Assembly (NCBI RefSeq): GCF_001641265.1
Contig: NW_020167547.1
Coordinates: 248,001-312,000 of the forward strand
Direction: 5' to 3'
Length of the DNA stretch: 64,000 nucleotides
Source of the DNA: Pseudogymnoascus destructans
Taxonomy: Eukaryota > Ascomycota > Leotiomycetes > Thelebolales > Thelebolaceae
The notes below the pieces were generated by a model. That model saw nothing but the letters and a program-made list of their open reading frames with translations, made no database searches and was not told where the DNA came from. The position numbers were made by a program, and so were the translations under genes. Below are positions 1 through 8,327 of this stretch, one piece after another (positions within the stretch are counted from its first letter, which is position 1; every line of letters starts with the position of its first letter).

Positions 1-189
1 GGGGCGCAAGAGCTACAGGATGAGAGGGATGTTGTGCAGCAGGTAGAGCAGGAAATAAGGGCAAGCCGTGGTCGGAAGCCAAGGGAAGAAACCCGTGCCC
101 GTCGCTGTGGCAAGTGTGGTGAGACTGGGCACAATGCGCGCACGTGTCAGATTGTAATAGACACCTCTGAGGAAGAGGACTCCGAGTAG
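1..189 (+). CDS. pogo/Fot1-like transposase, C-terminal fragment (family A)
   Basis: An open frame runs in from the window edge and stops at TAG 187-189. The visible 62 residues are a basic, Gln/Glu-rich tail followed by a CCHC zinc knuckle (CGKCGETGHNARTC) and an acidic end (SEEEDSE). They match the C-terminus of the family A transposase at 57821-59498 almost residue for residue. A zinc knuckle after the DDE domain is present in all three well-preserved pogo families here and probably helps bind the element's DNA. The DDE catalytic domain is outside the window. Confidence 0.85.
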   Translation, partial: GAQELQDERDVVQQVEQEIRASRGRKPREETRARRCGKCGETGHNARTCQIVIDTSEEEDSE

Positions 190-295
190 TTTCAATTGAT
201 TTCTAATGTTGTGGTAGATTTATCGCAATGTTTGTCGTGAGGGTAGATAATTTTGGCGCTTTCGCTTGTTTGGCGCTTTCGCTATACATGTACGT
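1..295 (+). mobile_element. 3' end of a Fot1/Pot2-like DNA transposon (family A), cut by window edge
   Basis: The stretch matches the 3' end of the complete family A element at 57715-59596. It contains the transposase C-terminus, a short AT-rich tail, and the terminal inverted repeat from about 252 to 295. The repeat holds two direct copies of GCGAAAGCGCCAAA (read on the minus strand) 17 bp apart and ends in ACGT, followed by TA at 296-297, the expected target duplication. The 5' part lies outside the window, so activity cannot be judged. Confidence 0.9.
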
Positions 296-321
296 TACAT
301 CTATTGATCTAAAATTGCATA

Positions 322-363
322 ACGTGGTTGTACACTGAGTCGTGAATGTCACCGAGTCATGAA
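322..363 (+). repeat. left terminal inverted repeat of family B element
   Basis: This 42-bp repeat pairs with 2139-2180. After ACGTGGTTGTAC it holds two direct copies of a YGAGTCRTGAA motif with a 17-bp period, a plausible double binding site for the transposase. Confidence 0.9.
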
Positions 364-419
364 CTTTTCCCTACTTAGCTACCTACGAACTTCAACACGC
401 GTTTCCTCCACAACTACCA

Positions 420-2075
420 ATGGAAATCCAAACCCAAGAAGCGCAAATCATTCTAGCTATTGAGGCTCTTCAAACATGTAAATCACTTAATCGCAGGTCT
501 GCATCAATACTATATAAAGTGCCTTATTCTACGCTTACTGATAGAATGGCCGGCCGACCTTCTCGACGCGAAACCAAAGCCAATAGTCTTAAATTGACTG
601 AGCTAGAAGAGGAAGTGATTATTCGAAATATATTGGATATGGATGCAAGAGGATTTGCGCCTCGGCCTGCTAGTGTGGAGGATATGGCAAATTATATCCT
701 TGAATCGCGTGGGGGAAAGCACGTTGGGACGCGGTGGGCATATCGATTTATACAACGCCGCCCTGAGTTAAAGATGCATTTTAATCGCGTTTATGACTTT
801 CAAAGAGCCTTGTGCGAAGATCCTGAGCTTATTGGAGCGTGGTTTCAACTTGTGCAGAACATGAGAGCAAAGTACGGCATCCAAGACTGCGATTTCTACA
901 ACTTTGACGAGACGGGCTTCATGATGGGCGTTATTAGCTCAGCTTTAGTTGTTACGCGCGCCGATCGACGTGGCAGAGGCAAGGCAGTTCAGCCTGGCAA
1001 TCGGGAATGGGCTACAGCAATTGTTTGTGTGAATGCTGAAGGCGGGAGTATCCCTCCGTTTTTAGTAGTTCAAGGGAAATGTCACCTTTCAAGTTGGTAT
1101 ACTGAAGGCGGCCTTCCTCACAATTGGGTAATTAAACCAACAAGCAATGGATGGACTAACAACGAGACAGGTCTAGAATGGCTTCATCACTTCGATAAAC
1201 ATACTTGCAGTCGTGCAAAAGGACCATATCGGATGTTGGTTTTAGACAGGCATGAAAGTCACGAATCAGCTGCGTTTCAGGAATATTGCAAAGCAAACAA
1301 CATCATAACTCTCTGTCTACCTCCTCACTCGTCTCACCTAACTCAGCCACTTGATGTTGGGTGCTTTAGTGTTCTTAAACGCATGTATGGGCGTCAAATT
1401 GAGACCTTTATTAAGGCTCATATAAACCATATTACAAAGGTTAAGTTTTTTATAGCTTTCCACGCAGCTTATAACCAGTCAATAACAACTCAAAACGCCA
1501 AAGCTGGATTTCGCGGAGCTGGTTTAGTGCCCTTTGATTCGCAAGTAATCATTTCAAAGCTAGACGTCAAGTTGCGGACTCCTACACCTACAGGACCCCC
1601 CTCTATAGACGCTGATCCTTGGGTTTCTCAAACGCCTCGCAACCCAATAGATGCTCTCTCACAGACTACTCTAGTTAAAAATCGCATTGCACGGCACCAA
1701 GGAAGCTCGCCAACCCCCATTTTTGCTACTGTTACTGCATTAGCTAAAGGGACAGAGATTTTGGCACATGAAATGACTTTATTGTCAGCTGAAGTCCGCA
1801 CCCTTCGAGCAGCAAACAAAGCTCTTAGCAAATGCCGGAGGGCTAAAAAGTCTCATGTCCGTCAAGGGTGTGCACTTTCTGTAGGGGATGCACATGATGA
1901 TTTGTCCCAAAGGGCAGTTACGGAGCAAATAAATCGCCAGAAGCGCTCTGGAGGGGTTGGTAGGAATGAGGGGCAACCAGGTGTACGACATTGTGGCACT
2001 TGCGGGGGGGCTGGCCATAATGCACGAACTTGTCAGGAGGTCATAGAAGTACTTAGCTCATCAGATTCTGAATAG
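420..2075 (+). CDS. pogo/Fot1-family DDE transposase (family B), apparently intact
   Basis: This encodes the cut-and-paste transposase of the element. Order of domains: a psq-type helix-turn-helix (about residues 5-50), a CENP-B/Tc5-type DNA-binding domain (about 55-135, with VGTRWAYRFIQRRPEL), then a DDE_1 catalytic domain. In the catalytic domain YNFDETGFMMG (about 160-170) carries the first Asp, LVLDRHESH (about 278) the second, and SHLTQPLDVGCF (about 308-320) the third region. A coiled-coil-like stretch and a CCHC knuckle (CGTCGGAGHNARTC) follow. In family A the second motif reads LDGHESH; here the Gly is Arg, which could affect activity. There are no in-frame stops. ATG 420 is the first in frame, 98 bp inside the element. 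Its best relative in the window is the family C pseudogene at 59863-62417. Confidence 0.93.
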   Translation: MEIQTQEAQIILAIEALQTCKSLNRRSASILYKVPYSTLTDRMAGRPSRRETKANSLKLTELEEEVIIRNILDMDARGFAPRPASVEDMANYILESRGGKHVGTRWAYRFIQRRPELKMHFNRVYDFQRALCEDPELIGAWFQLVQNMRAKYGIQDCDFYNFDETGFMMGVISSALVVTRADRRGRGKAVQPGNREWATAIVCVNAEGGSIPPFLVVQGKCHLSSWYTEGGLPHNWVIKPTSNGWTNNETGLEWLHHFDKHTCSRAKGPYRMLVLDRHESHESAAFQEYCKANNIITLCLPPHSSHLTQPLDVGCFSVLKRMYGRQIETFIKAHINHITKVKFFIAFHAAYNQSITTQNAKAGFRGAGLVPFDSQVIISKLDVKLRTPTPTGPPSIDADPWVSQTPRNPIDALSQTTLVKNRIARHQGSSPTPIFATVTALAKGTEILAHEMTLLSAEVRTLRAANKALSKCRRAKKSHVRQGCALSVGDAHDDLSQRAVTEQINRQKRSGGVGRNEGQPGVRHCGTCGGAGHNARTCQEVIEVLSSSDSE

Positions 2076-2138
2076 TTTTAGTTTTAATACATGTTGTGGT
2101 TGTTTAATTATACCTTACAGTGGTGGGTATAAAAAAGT

Positions 2139-2180
2139 TTCACGACTCGGTGACATTCACGACTCGGTGTACAACCACGT
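2139..2180 (-). repeat. right terminal inverted repeat of family B element
   Basis: This is the inverted partner of 322-363. Here both direct subrepeats read CGAGTCGTGAA (minus strand). TA follows at 2181-2182. Confidence 0.9.
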
Positions 2181-2182
2181 TA

Positions 2183-2749
2183 TGTTACGAGCAAATTAAT
2201 TATCTACGTTCGGTGGCTTCGCGGGTGGTTTTGCGATTCGGTTAATAACAGTGGTCGGTGACTGTACCTAAGCACACTCCTTCTAGCCACTATGAATACA
2301 GTTGGCGTAACGATCCATCCCCTTAGGGACCTAGCAGACCAGGTCGGGGAAGGTGTGGTAGGAATCTGCACACTTAGTGTAACAATCGCAAACGCTAGCA
2401 TTTAATCAGCACTAGAACTCGACCTCGCTAGGGCCACACTCTATAGGCTCCTTGTAATATGCTCTGCCTATAGCGACTTCTCTTAGTACTACACAAAATT
2501 CGCTTATAGGGACACCTAACTTCTGCTCCTATGGCCGCCACAAGACCCTATACCACATTGTACACTATAGGGAGACCACCACTACATCTACATTTCGCCA
2601 CTAGACCTAGCGACTAGCAGCACCACTAGACAACAATGCTACAGGCCTCAAATACCTTTCATGCCTAATGGCTAAACTAGCAGACTTCACAGCACTCCTC
2701 TAGGTCATGGAGTTCTACACAAAAATCTACACCCGCTAGGCTAGCCTAG
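2183..2749. other. degenerate sequence without recognisable gene
   Basis: No usable ORF is present. The stretch is rich in CTAG and CTATAG words, as expected if an old repeat had lost CTGG-type words to C-to-T or G-to-A change. The same texture continues right of the solo LTR (3139-3571), so both sides may be one old element split by the LTR. I could not assign it to a family. Confidence 0.4.
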
Positions 2750-3133
2750 TGTTATGGCTATAGTAACATGATGTCATGGTTACAGGGCCAGGGCCTAGTA
2801 ACGTGACGTGTGAGTCACAGTGGGAAGCATGTGATGGGGCTAATGGATAGTTGCAGAAACTAGTGGATATTGGATAGTTGAGCTATCCACGAACTATCCT
2901 GAATATCTAGCTATCCGCCAACTATCCAGATTACCCATGAGGCACGACGCCACTATATAAGTAGATAGTATTTCCTTAGATAGGAGCTTCGTGCTCAACT
3001 CAATATAGTATTCTTTACAATACTGTAACGTGTTACTTGGAAAGCCTTTGTGTCTAATCCCCTGCCTCCTCTGTCAAGTCAACCTTACGCAAGAAACCTC
3101 TGTGTCTTCTATCATTTAGAAGTCAGTGTTACA
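2750..3133 (+). mobile_element. solo LTR related to the 17838-24834 Ty3/gypsy, with a different U3
   Basis: This 384-bp unit starts TGTTATGG and ends GTGTTACA, flanked by perfect 5-bp duplications CCTAG (2745-2749 and 3134-3138). From about 2945 to the end, including a CACTATATAAGTAGATAG TATA region, it is nearly the same as the R-U5 half of the 475-bp gypsy LTR (read in coding orientation). The first ~195 bp are unrelated and contain repeated GGATAGTT / GATAGCTA-like words. There is no internal sequence, so it arose by LTR-LTR recombination. Confidence 0.85.
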
Positions 3134-3138
3134 CCTAG

Positions 3139-3571
3139 CACAACTTACCCCTATATAGCCTAAGAAAGCTACAGCTTCCGCTAGCCCTATAGGGGCTCTA
3201 GGTTAACGCGACATAGTCCTAAAGAATATCTACTCTATATTTTCACAAACTGGCAGTTAGGGTCTAGGTCAAACACCCCTACACTCCCTTTAACAACACT
3301 ATACTTTGGTTAAAGACACCTAATTTTCCTACTATGTTACCACCTACTACTAAGCTACAGAGCTACAACCCTATAGCAAGGCCATAGGGCACACTACTCA
3401 CCACACTCGCAGTGGCTTATAACATGAGACCAACCGGTCCTGCATACACCCCCTTTTAGGAGAACCTCTAAGGCACCACCCTCTACTAGTAAACCTAACA
3501 CCATTTTAACTAGCAGGGAAGGCGCTTAGTTATGGAGGTCTTAGGGCTACATGTTACACCTACATCCTGCT
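3139..3571. other. degenerate sequence, no gene seen
   Basis: This resembles 2183-2749 in texture (frequent CTATAG and CTAG words) and has no supported ORF. It probably belongs to an old transposon copy interrupted by the solo LTR. Confidence 0.35.
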
Positions 3572-3824
3572 TGTCACGGTTCACCAAGGCATAGGGCGCC
3601 AGTTGGGTATTATGAATTAAACTCAATCTAGAGAAGAAAGGAAAGAGAAGAGGAGCACTCGAGCAGTGGCTCGATCTATATACAGCTATTGTGGAGTGAA
3701 TTCTCTTTAGCGAGACCAGTTCTGAGAATTCACTCCACAACTGAAAACTTCGCTCCAACCCCGGAAAGCTCCCCACACCCCTGAACCCCCACTCGAGCTG
3801 CAAGGCGCACTTGATATCGTAACA
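3572..3824 (-). repeat. 3' LTR of a broken Ty3/gypsy element
   Basis: Read on the minus strand, this 253-bp unit begins TGTTACGATATC and ends CCGTGACA. It is preceded (minus strand) by a purine tract with GGGTGGGGGTAG, a normal polypurine tract just upstream of a 3' LTR. It contains a long imperfect inverted repeat around GGAGTGAATTCTC. Its terminal TGTTACGAT matches the LTR at 57148-57384, so the two gypsy remnants are related. Confidence 0.75.
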
Positions 3825-3835
3825 CTACCCCCACC

Positions 3836-5520
3836 CTACTCCAGAGTTGATCTCCTGATCAAGAAATCCCATTTTTTTAAAAACAATTGTCTCCAGCTCT
3901 TATTTTGGTTTCTGAGGGTATTTTCTGTGATACGCTTGGGTAACTTCTGGACAATTTTCGAAGATCTCTGCAGTGTACCATGTCTCGTCTGGTGGATAGT
4001 TCTTCCAAGCTGCCTTGTAAAAAGCTTCTTTCGAATAACTTTTGAGTTGAGGATTTTGTCCACTTCCCACTCCTCTTCGCCTGTTTGGAAGTTTGAGCCG
4101 ATATGCAACTTGCCCAATTCGCTCTAGAATTTCAAAAGGTCCCACTTGCTTGTGGTCTAGCTTCTTTGATGGCCTCTGTGTCTTTATATTTCGAGTTGAA
4201 AGCCATACTCTGTCTCCCACTTGATAGCGTGGTGCAGGTTTCCTTTTCTTGTTTGCGTAATGTTCCATTTTTGCTTGCAAAAGCGTGATTTTATCCTGCA
4301 GAAACTCCCAAACCTTTGCCATGGTCTGAGCTATGTTCTTGTGCTCTTGTTTGGCTTTGTGATATGCTTGCTGCTCTGTATTGAAGCTCATTCTTGGTTC
4401 ATAGCCCTTGTTCGCAAAAAACGCGCTTGTCTTGGTTACATCTGATGGCAAACTGTTGGCAGCAAACTCCACCATGCACAAGTATGAAACCCAATTGTCT
4501 TGAAGATAGTTCACATGAGCTCGCAAGTAGCGTTCGAGCTCTGCATTGAATCGCTCAGTCTGTCCATCTGTTTCTGGGTGGAAGGCAGTTGAAAGTTTGG
4601 CACTATGGCAGTTTTTGACATATCGAATTATTGTTTTGTCCATGTTTGGCCAGTAATAGTGCTGTTTCATGACTCGCAGCATCTTTCCAGCTCCTGGATG
4701 TCCCATAGAAGGTTGTTCATGAACTTCTCTCAACAAGTCCACCTGAATGGTTTCTGGCACCCAAACTCGATTTTGATATTCTAGCATGCCGTTTTGAGTT
4801 CGCAATAAGCCAATGCAACCTCTTTGCTTGTTCGATCACCATTCTCAAGCTTCTGTAGTGTAGCCTTGCAGAATTTGTCTTCCAGTTGAGACTTTTGGAT
4901 TTTCTCAAGAATTGTCATTTCTCTGATATGAGTTTCCACTGGAGCTAGCTGAGCTGTTTGGCCTTGTTCTTTGAGTTTCTGAATGTCTGGATGTAGCCTC
5001 GAAGGTGGTAGCAACACCTGAAGCTGTTGCTTTTGTCGATCATCCTCATCATTGCCTTCTGGTCTGTCACCAGGCCTTCGAGTCAAAGCATCTGCTTTTC
5101 CATTTTGCTTCCCAGGCCTATAGATGATCTGGAAGTTGTATCGAGAGAGGAATTCAGCCCATTGAGCTTGTCTTCTTGTCAGCTTCTTGGTGGACATGAA
5201 GTATTCCAAGCTTTTGTGATCAGACAAGACTTGGACTGGAAAATCTGTCCCTTCAAGTTCTGGTCTCCATGCTTCGAAACATCTGATGATTGCAAGCAAT
5301 TCCTTGTCATATATCTCATAATTGCATTCTGCAGGTGCTAGCTTTTTCGAGAAGTATGCCACTGGATGTAGAACCCCTTGATCATCTTTTTGTGACAAGA
5401 CTCCTGATGAGATGAAGTCTGAGGAATCTGCTTTGACATAGGCTGTCTTGTTTCTATCAAAATGCCTCAAGACAGGAGCTTCTGTGACTGTTTGTTTCAA
5501 CAGCTCGAAAGTGGCGTCGT
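3836..5520 (-). pseudogene. Ty3/gypsy pol fragment: RNase H, deleted integrase, chromodomain
   Basis: Minus-strand reading frames at 5500-4781 and 4805-3900 join by a frameshift near 4790. The first carries the RNase H region of a gypsy reverse transcriptase (KADSSDFISSGVLSQ, YEIYDKELLAII, LSDHKSLEYF). The second carries the integrase zinc-binding start, AKLSTAFHPETDGQTERFN from the end of the core, a GPFEIL-type C-terminal segment and a decayed chromodomain (EVDKILNSK). The HHCC region jumps directly from NCH to SAKLSTAFH, so roughly 120 residues, including the first two catalytic Asp of integrase, are deleted. The 5' side is cut at about 5520 in unrelated DNA. This copy cannot move on its own. 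Confidence 0.88.
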
Positions 5521-5639
5521 GCCAAAGGGATATCCGTAGATAACATGGATAACATAATATCCATGATATCCAATGTTATCCATCACGTGAGGTTGCAGCC
5601 ATAAGCGCTAGCCATAGCACTAGCACTTAGCTGTAACAC
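5521..5639. other. junction DNA with nested inverted repeats
   Basis: There is no gene. Around 5535-5585 the words GATAACATGG, ATATCCATGATATCC and TTATCCATCACGTG form overlapping palindromes, possibly the remains of a transposon end at the break point of the gypsy fragment. Confidence 0.35.
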
Positions 5640-6975
5640 TGGCCTGACCTTGAAGCAGTCCTCTTTGAATTGAAAGCAAGGGAGGAGTTACAAGCACCGA
5701 TATACTACAACTACGCGCTAAAACGATTTGGGAGCAACTTCCACAATACCACAACCAGCCTACGCCTCAATTCTCTCAAGGCTGGGTTTCGAATTTTAAA
5801 AGATGACATAAGATTAAGAGTTATACTCAACACGGCGAAGCAAGCTCAGTTCCTACACAAGCAGAGAAAGAAATGAAGGGGATACAGACAATAGCAGGGG
5901 AATATCAAGAGGAGGACATTTACAACATGGACAAAACTGGGCTCTTTTGGAAGCTGACTCCTTTGAAGGGTCTTTCAACAATATCACAGCCAGGATTTAA
6001 AAGGACAAGGCGCGAATATCAGTTGTTACAAACTGTACAGGAGCTGATCGGATGCCACTTTGGTTTATTGGAAAGGCGAAGAAACCTCGAGCACTCCGGT
6101 ATATTAATGTTGAAGCAATTGGAGGTTATTGGCGATGGAACAAGAAGGCTTGGATGAATCAGTTTATTATGGCAGAATGGCTAAGAGCTTTTTATTTACA
6201 TATAGGCTCTCATAGACAGATTCTGCTAACAATGGACAACTTTTCAGCACATATTGATGCTGTCGAAACAACGCCTCCGCCCTCAAATATATGAATTATC
6301 TGGCTACCAGCAAATGCAACATGTCGATTCCAGGCTCTTGATCAAGGCATTATTGCCTCACTTAAAGCTCATTATCATCGACAATGGCTTGCGTTCATGC
6401 TAAATGCCTTCAACAACAATGGAGATCCTCTTAAAACTATTAACTTACACCTTGCCCTTCGCTGGATCATCTGATCTTGGTATCACCATGTCTCAAATAC
6501 GACTATCTACAACTGCTTCTGCAAAAGCACAATCATCAAAAACCTGATCCAACTTCCTCTTGAGCACATTCCGCCTCTTACTGACCTTTACAACCAAGTA
6601 CAACAGCACGGCTGAATTCACGATGCGATGGACCTTTCAAACTTTCTAAACCCAGCGGAGGAGACAATACAAGAAGAGGGTATACAAGATAGTGAGGGGG
6701 ATATAGTACTACAAGAGGTCATTGAACAATATATCCAGCCTCCTAATGAAGCTCAAGATGATGATGATGGGGAGGAGCTCAGACTGCCGGTGGTTCATTC
6801 TAAGCAGGCAGTTCTACAAGCCCTCCAAGTTCTGATTGACTTTACGGAAACTGGAAATAGTGGCATAAGGGAGCCGGCAGTTACGCTCCGTTCTTTAGAG
6901 CGTATAGAAAGGGAATTAGTGGTCAAAAGGGCAAATGAGGGCATTCAGGGCATATTGGATGTTTGGCTTATGTAA
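5640..6975 (+). pseudogene. decayed pogo/Tigger-type DDE transposase (family distinct from A-D)
   Basis: Broken frames follow one another on the plus strand: 5655-5873, 5873-6060, 6052-6294 and on to TAA 6973-6975, with a frameshift near 6050 and several stops. Recognisable pieces are YNMDKTGLFWKL (first Asp), PLWFIGKAKKPRALR, TMDNFSAH (second Asp), LPANATCRFQALDQGIIASLK (third acidic region) and an acidic tail from MDLSNFLNPAEE. This is the pogo/Tigger layout, without the zinc knuckle of families A-D. Related pieces lie at 57385-57570 and 62618-63080. The element has no recognisable ends here and is certainly inactive. Confidence 0.85.
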
Positions 6976-7074
6976 TGGTTTGATTACTCGATATTCAGTA
7001 TATCTCGATATTATCTAGAGGAATTATTATATCGACTTATCGCGTGAGAACTGTACCTAGTTTAGTGGAAATCC

Positions 7075-7698
7075 GCTGTTTTCATACTAAGACGTGAGGT
7101 GGTTTTTGCCTATAACAATGATAAATGGTAGAATCGCCTAGACTTGGGAATTAACACCCTGTATTACTTTAGCCCATTCACGATTGCTAGGCTATACTTT
7201 CTTTGCCTTCGTACGTCCATTAGAGCTTGTTACCACTGTTGTAGTTGAAATAATGCCCATCATAAACCCTGTCTCATCGAAGTTGTAAATATCCGCATCG
7301 TAGATGCCGTACTTCACAATTGTGTTTCGCACAAGCTCAAACCAGCTACGAATAATTACTAGGTCTTCGCATTTAGCCCTCTAATAGTCGTATTTGTGCT
7401 AGAACCTTGTTTGAGTTCTGTGTGACGTTTAACAAAGTTGGAAGCCTAGCGCGTCTTGATTACGAGGACAAAGCTTCTGATGATCGACAGAATAGAGCTT
7501 TCTAGCAGCTCGAGCACTTAGCTTAGGGTTTGCATCGCCTGAAGAGCTAATATAACTTGGCTTTCATCGTTTTTCTACGGCATCTTTTGTTGTGAAGGGA
7601 TTTACTGTTTACTAGAGTAGTTGTGTGGATTCAAGGTAGTGTATCATTCGTTATGTTGTATCATTCGTTATGTTGTATCATTCGTTATGCACGCACGT
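7075..7698 (-). pseudogene. RIP-like, internally deleted Fot1-type transposase copy (family E)
   Basis: The minus strand from about 7610 to 7075 aligns by eye with the family A transposase region 58800-59500: the start with KNDESQL-like residues, then a jump to the DNA-binding domain end, then YNFDETGFMMGII and the start of the catalytic core. The middle is deleted and many codons are broken by C-to-T or G-to-A type differences (for example CTGG versus CTAA). The right end, 7640-7698, is a terminal repeat ending ACGT, followed by TA. The left end is missing. This is a dead, truncated element. Confidence 0.75.
7640..7698 (-). repeat. terminal repeat with three 17-bp direct subrepeats (family E)
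   Basis: On the minus strand the end reads ACGTGCGTG, then three copies of CATAACGAATGATACAA with a 17-bp period. Its position beside the decayed transposase and the TA after ACGT mark it as an element end. Confidence 0.7.
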
Positions 7699-7700
7699 TA

Positions 7701-8327
7701 TAGATAGATAGATTATACTTTAAACCATTATAATTACTCTGCGCTATGCAGAATTATCTAACAAACGGTACAATGAATATAAGCCCTGGTAAATAATGCA
7801 TAAGGTGGAATTATCTACCATTATAGGCTGTACCTCTCGAATAACTCGTAGCTCCATACGCGACAATATTAGACTACTTGATATAAAGAAGCTTCACATA
7901 CCGTTTCGGCACCTGCGCCCTGACGAAATCAGATACCTGTGGCAATCCACCGCGTGGCAGGGGCAGGCTACATCAAACATTTCATCATTTTCAAACAGGA
8001 CCATCATTGAAGACCACCGCATAGGGCAAGTCCGGACATTTAACGGCGGGTCAAGCGACGTCGATGAGGCCTCGATCTTTCCTTTTCCCCATCTCCCGCC
8101 GTTTGGAAATACCACTGTTCAAAATCAATTTAGCCAAAACGGTCAAAGCGAACTTGTAGTAAGACTTAGTATTCTCCTCTACCATAATCTAAATATATAC
8201 AACGAGAAGCAGAAATTCTCAGGAAAAAACATTAAACGAGATGCCGACACCTCCATTCGCAATAGCGGGAGGCCCCACAGCTTGCCGTCTCGAAACAACT
8301 TATGCCACCCACTACATCCTCGCTCAC
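7701..8327. other. intergenic DNA and probable 3' UTR of the GPI-protein gene
   Basis: A plus-strand frame (7796-8398) is open but has no domain, unusual composition, and runs into the 3' end of the real gene on the other strand. I take the stretch as noncoding. Confidence 0.5.

Larger units (their letters stand above)
322..2180 (+). mobile_element. complete Fot1/Pot2-like DNA transposon, family B
   Basis: A 1,859-bp element is bounded by 42-bp terminal inverted repeats (322-363 and 2139-2180) that differ at only a few positions. Both ends start with ACGT and are flanked by TA (320-321 and 2181-2182), the usual target duplication of this superfamily. Inside is one intronless ORF of 551 codons with all the expected domains, so this is the best candidate for an autonomous element in the window. 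Size and layout match Pot2 of Magnaporthe (about 1.86 kb, 43-bp repeats), a comparison from memory. The subterminal arrangement is discussed under findings. Confidence 0.93.
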
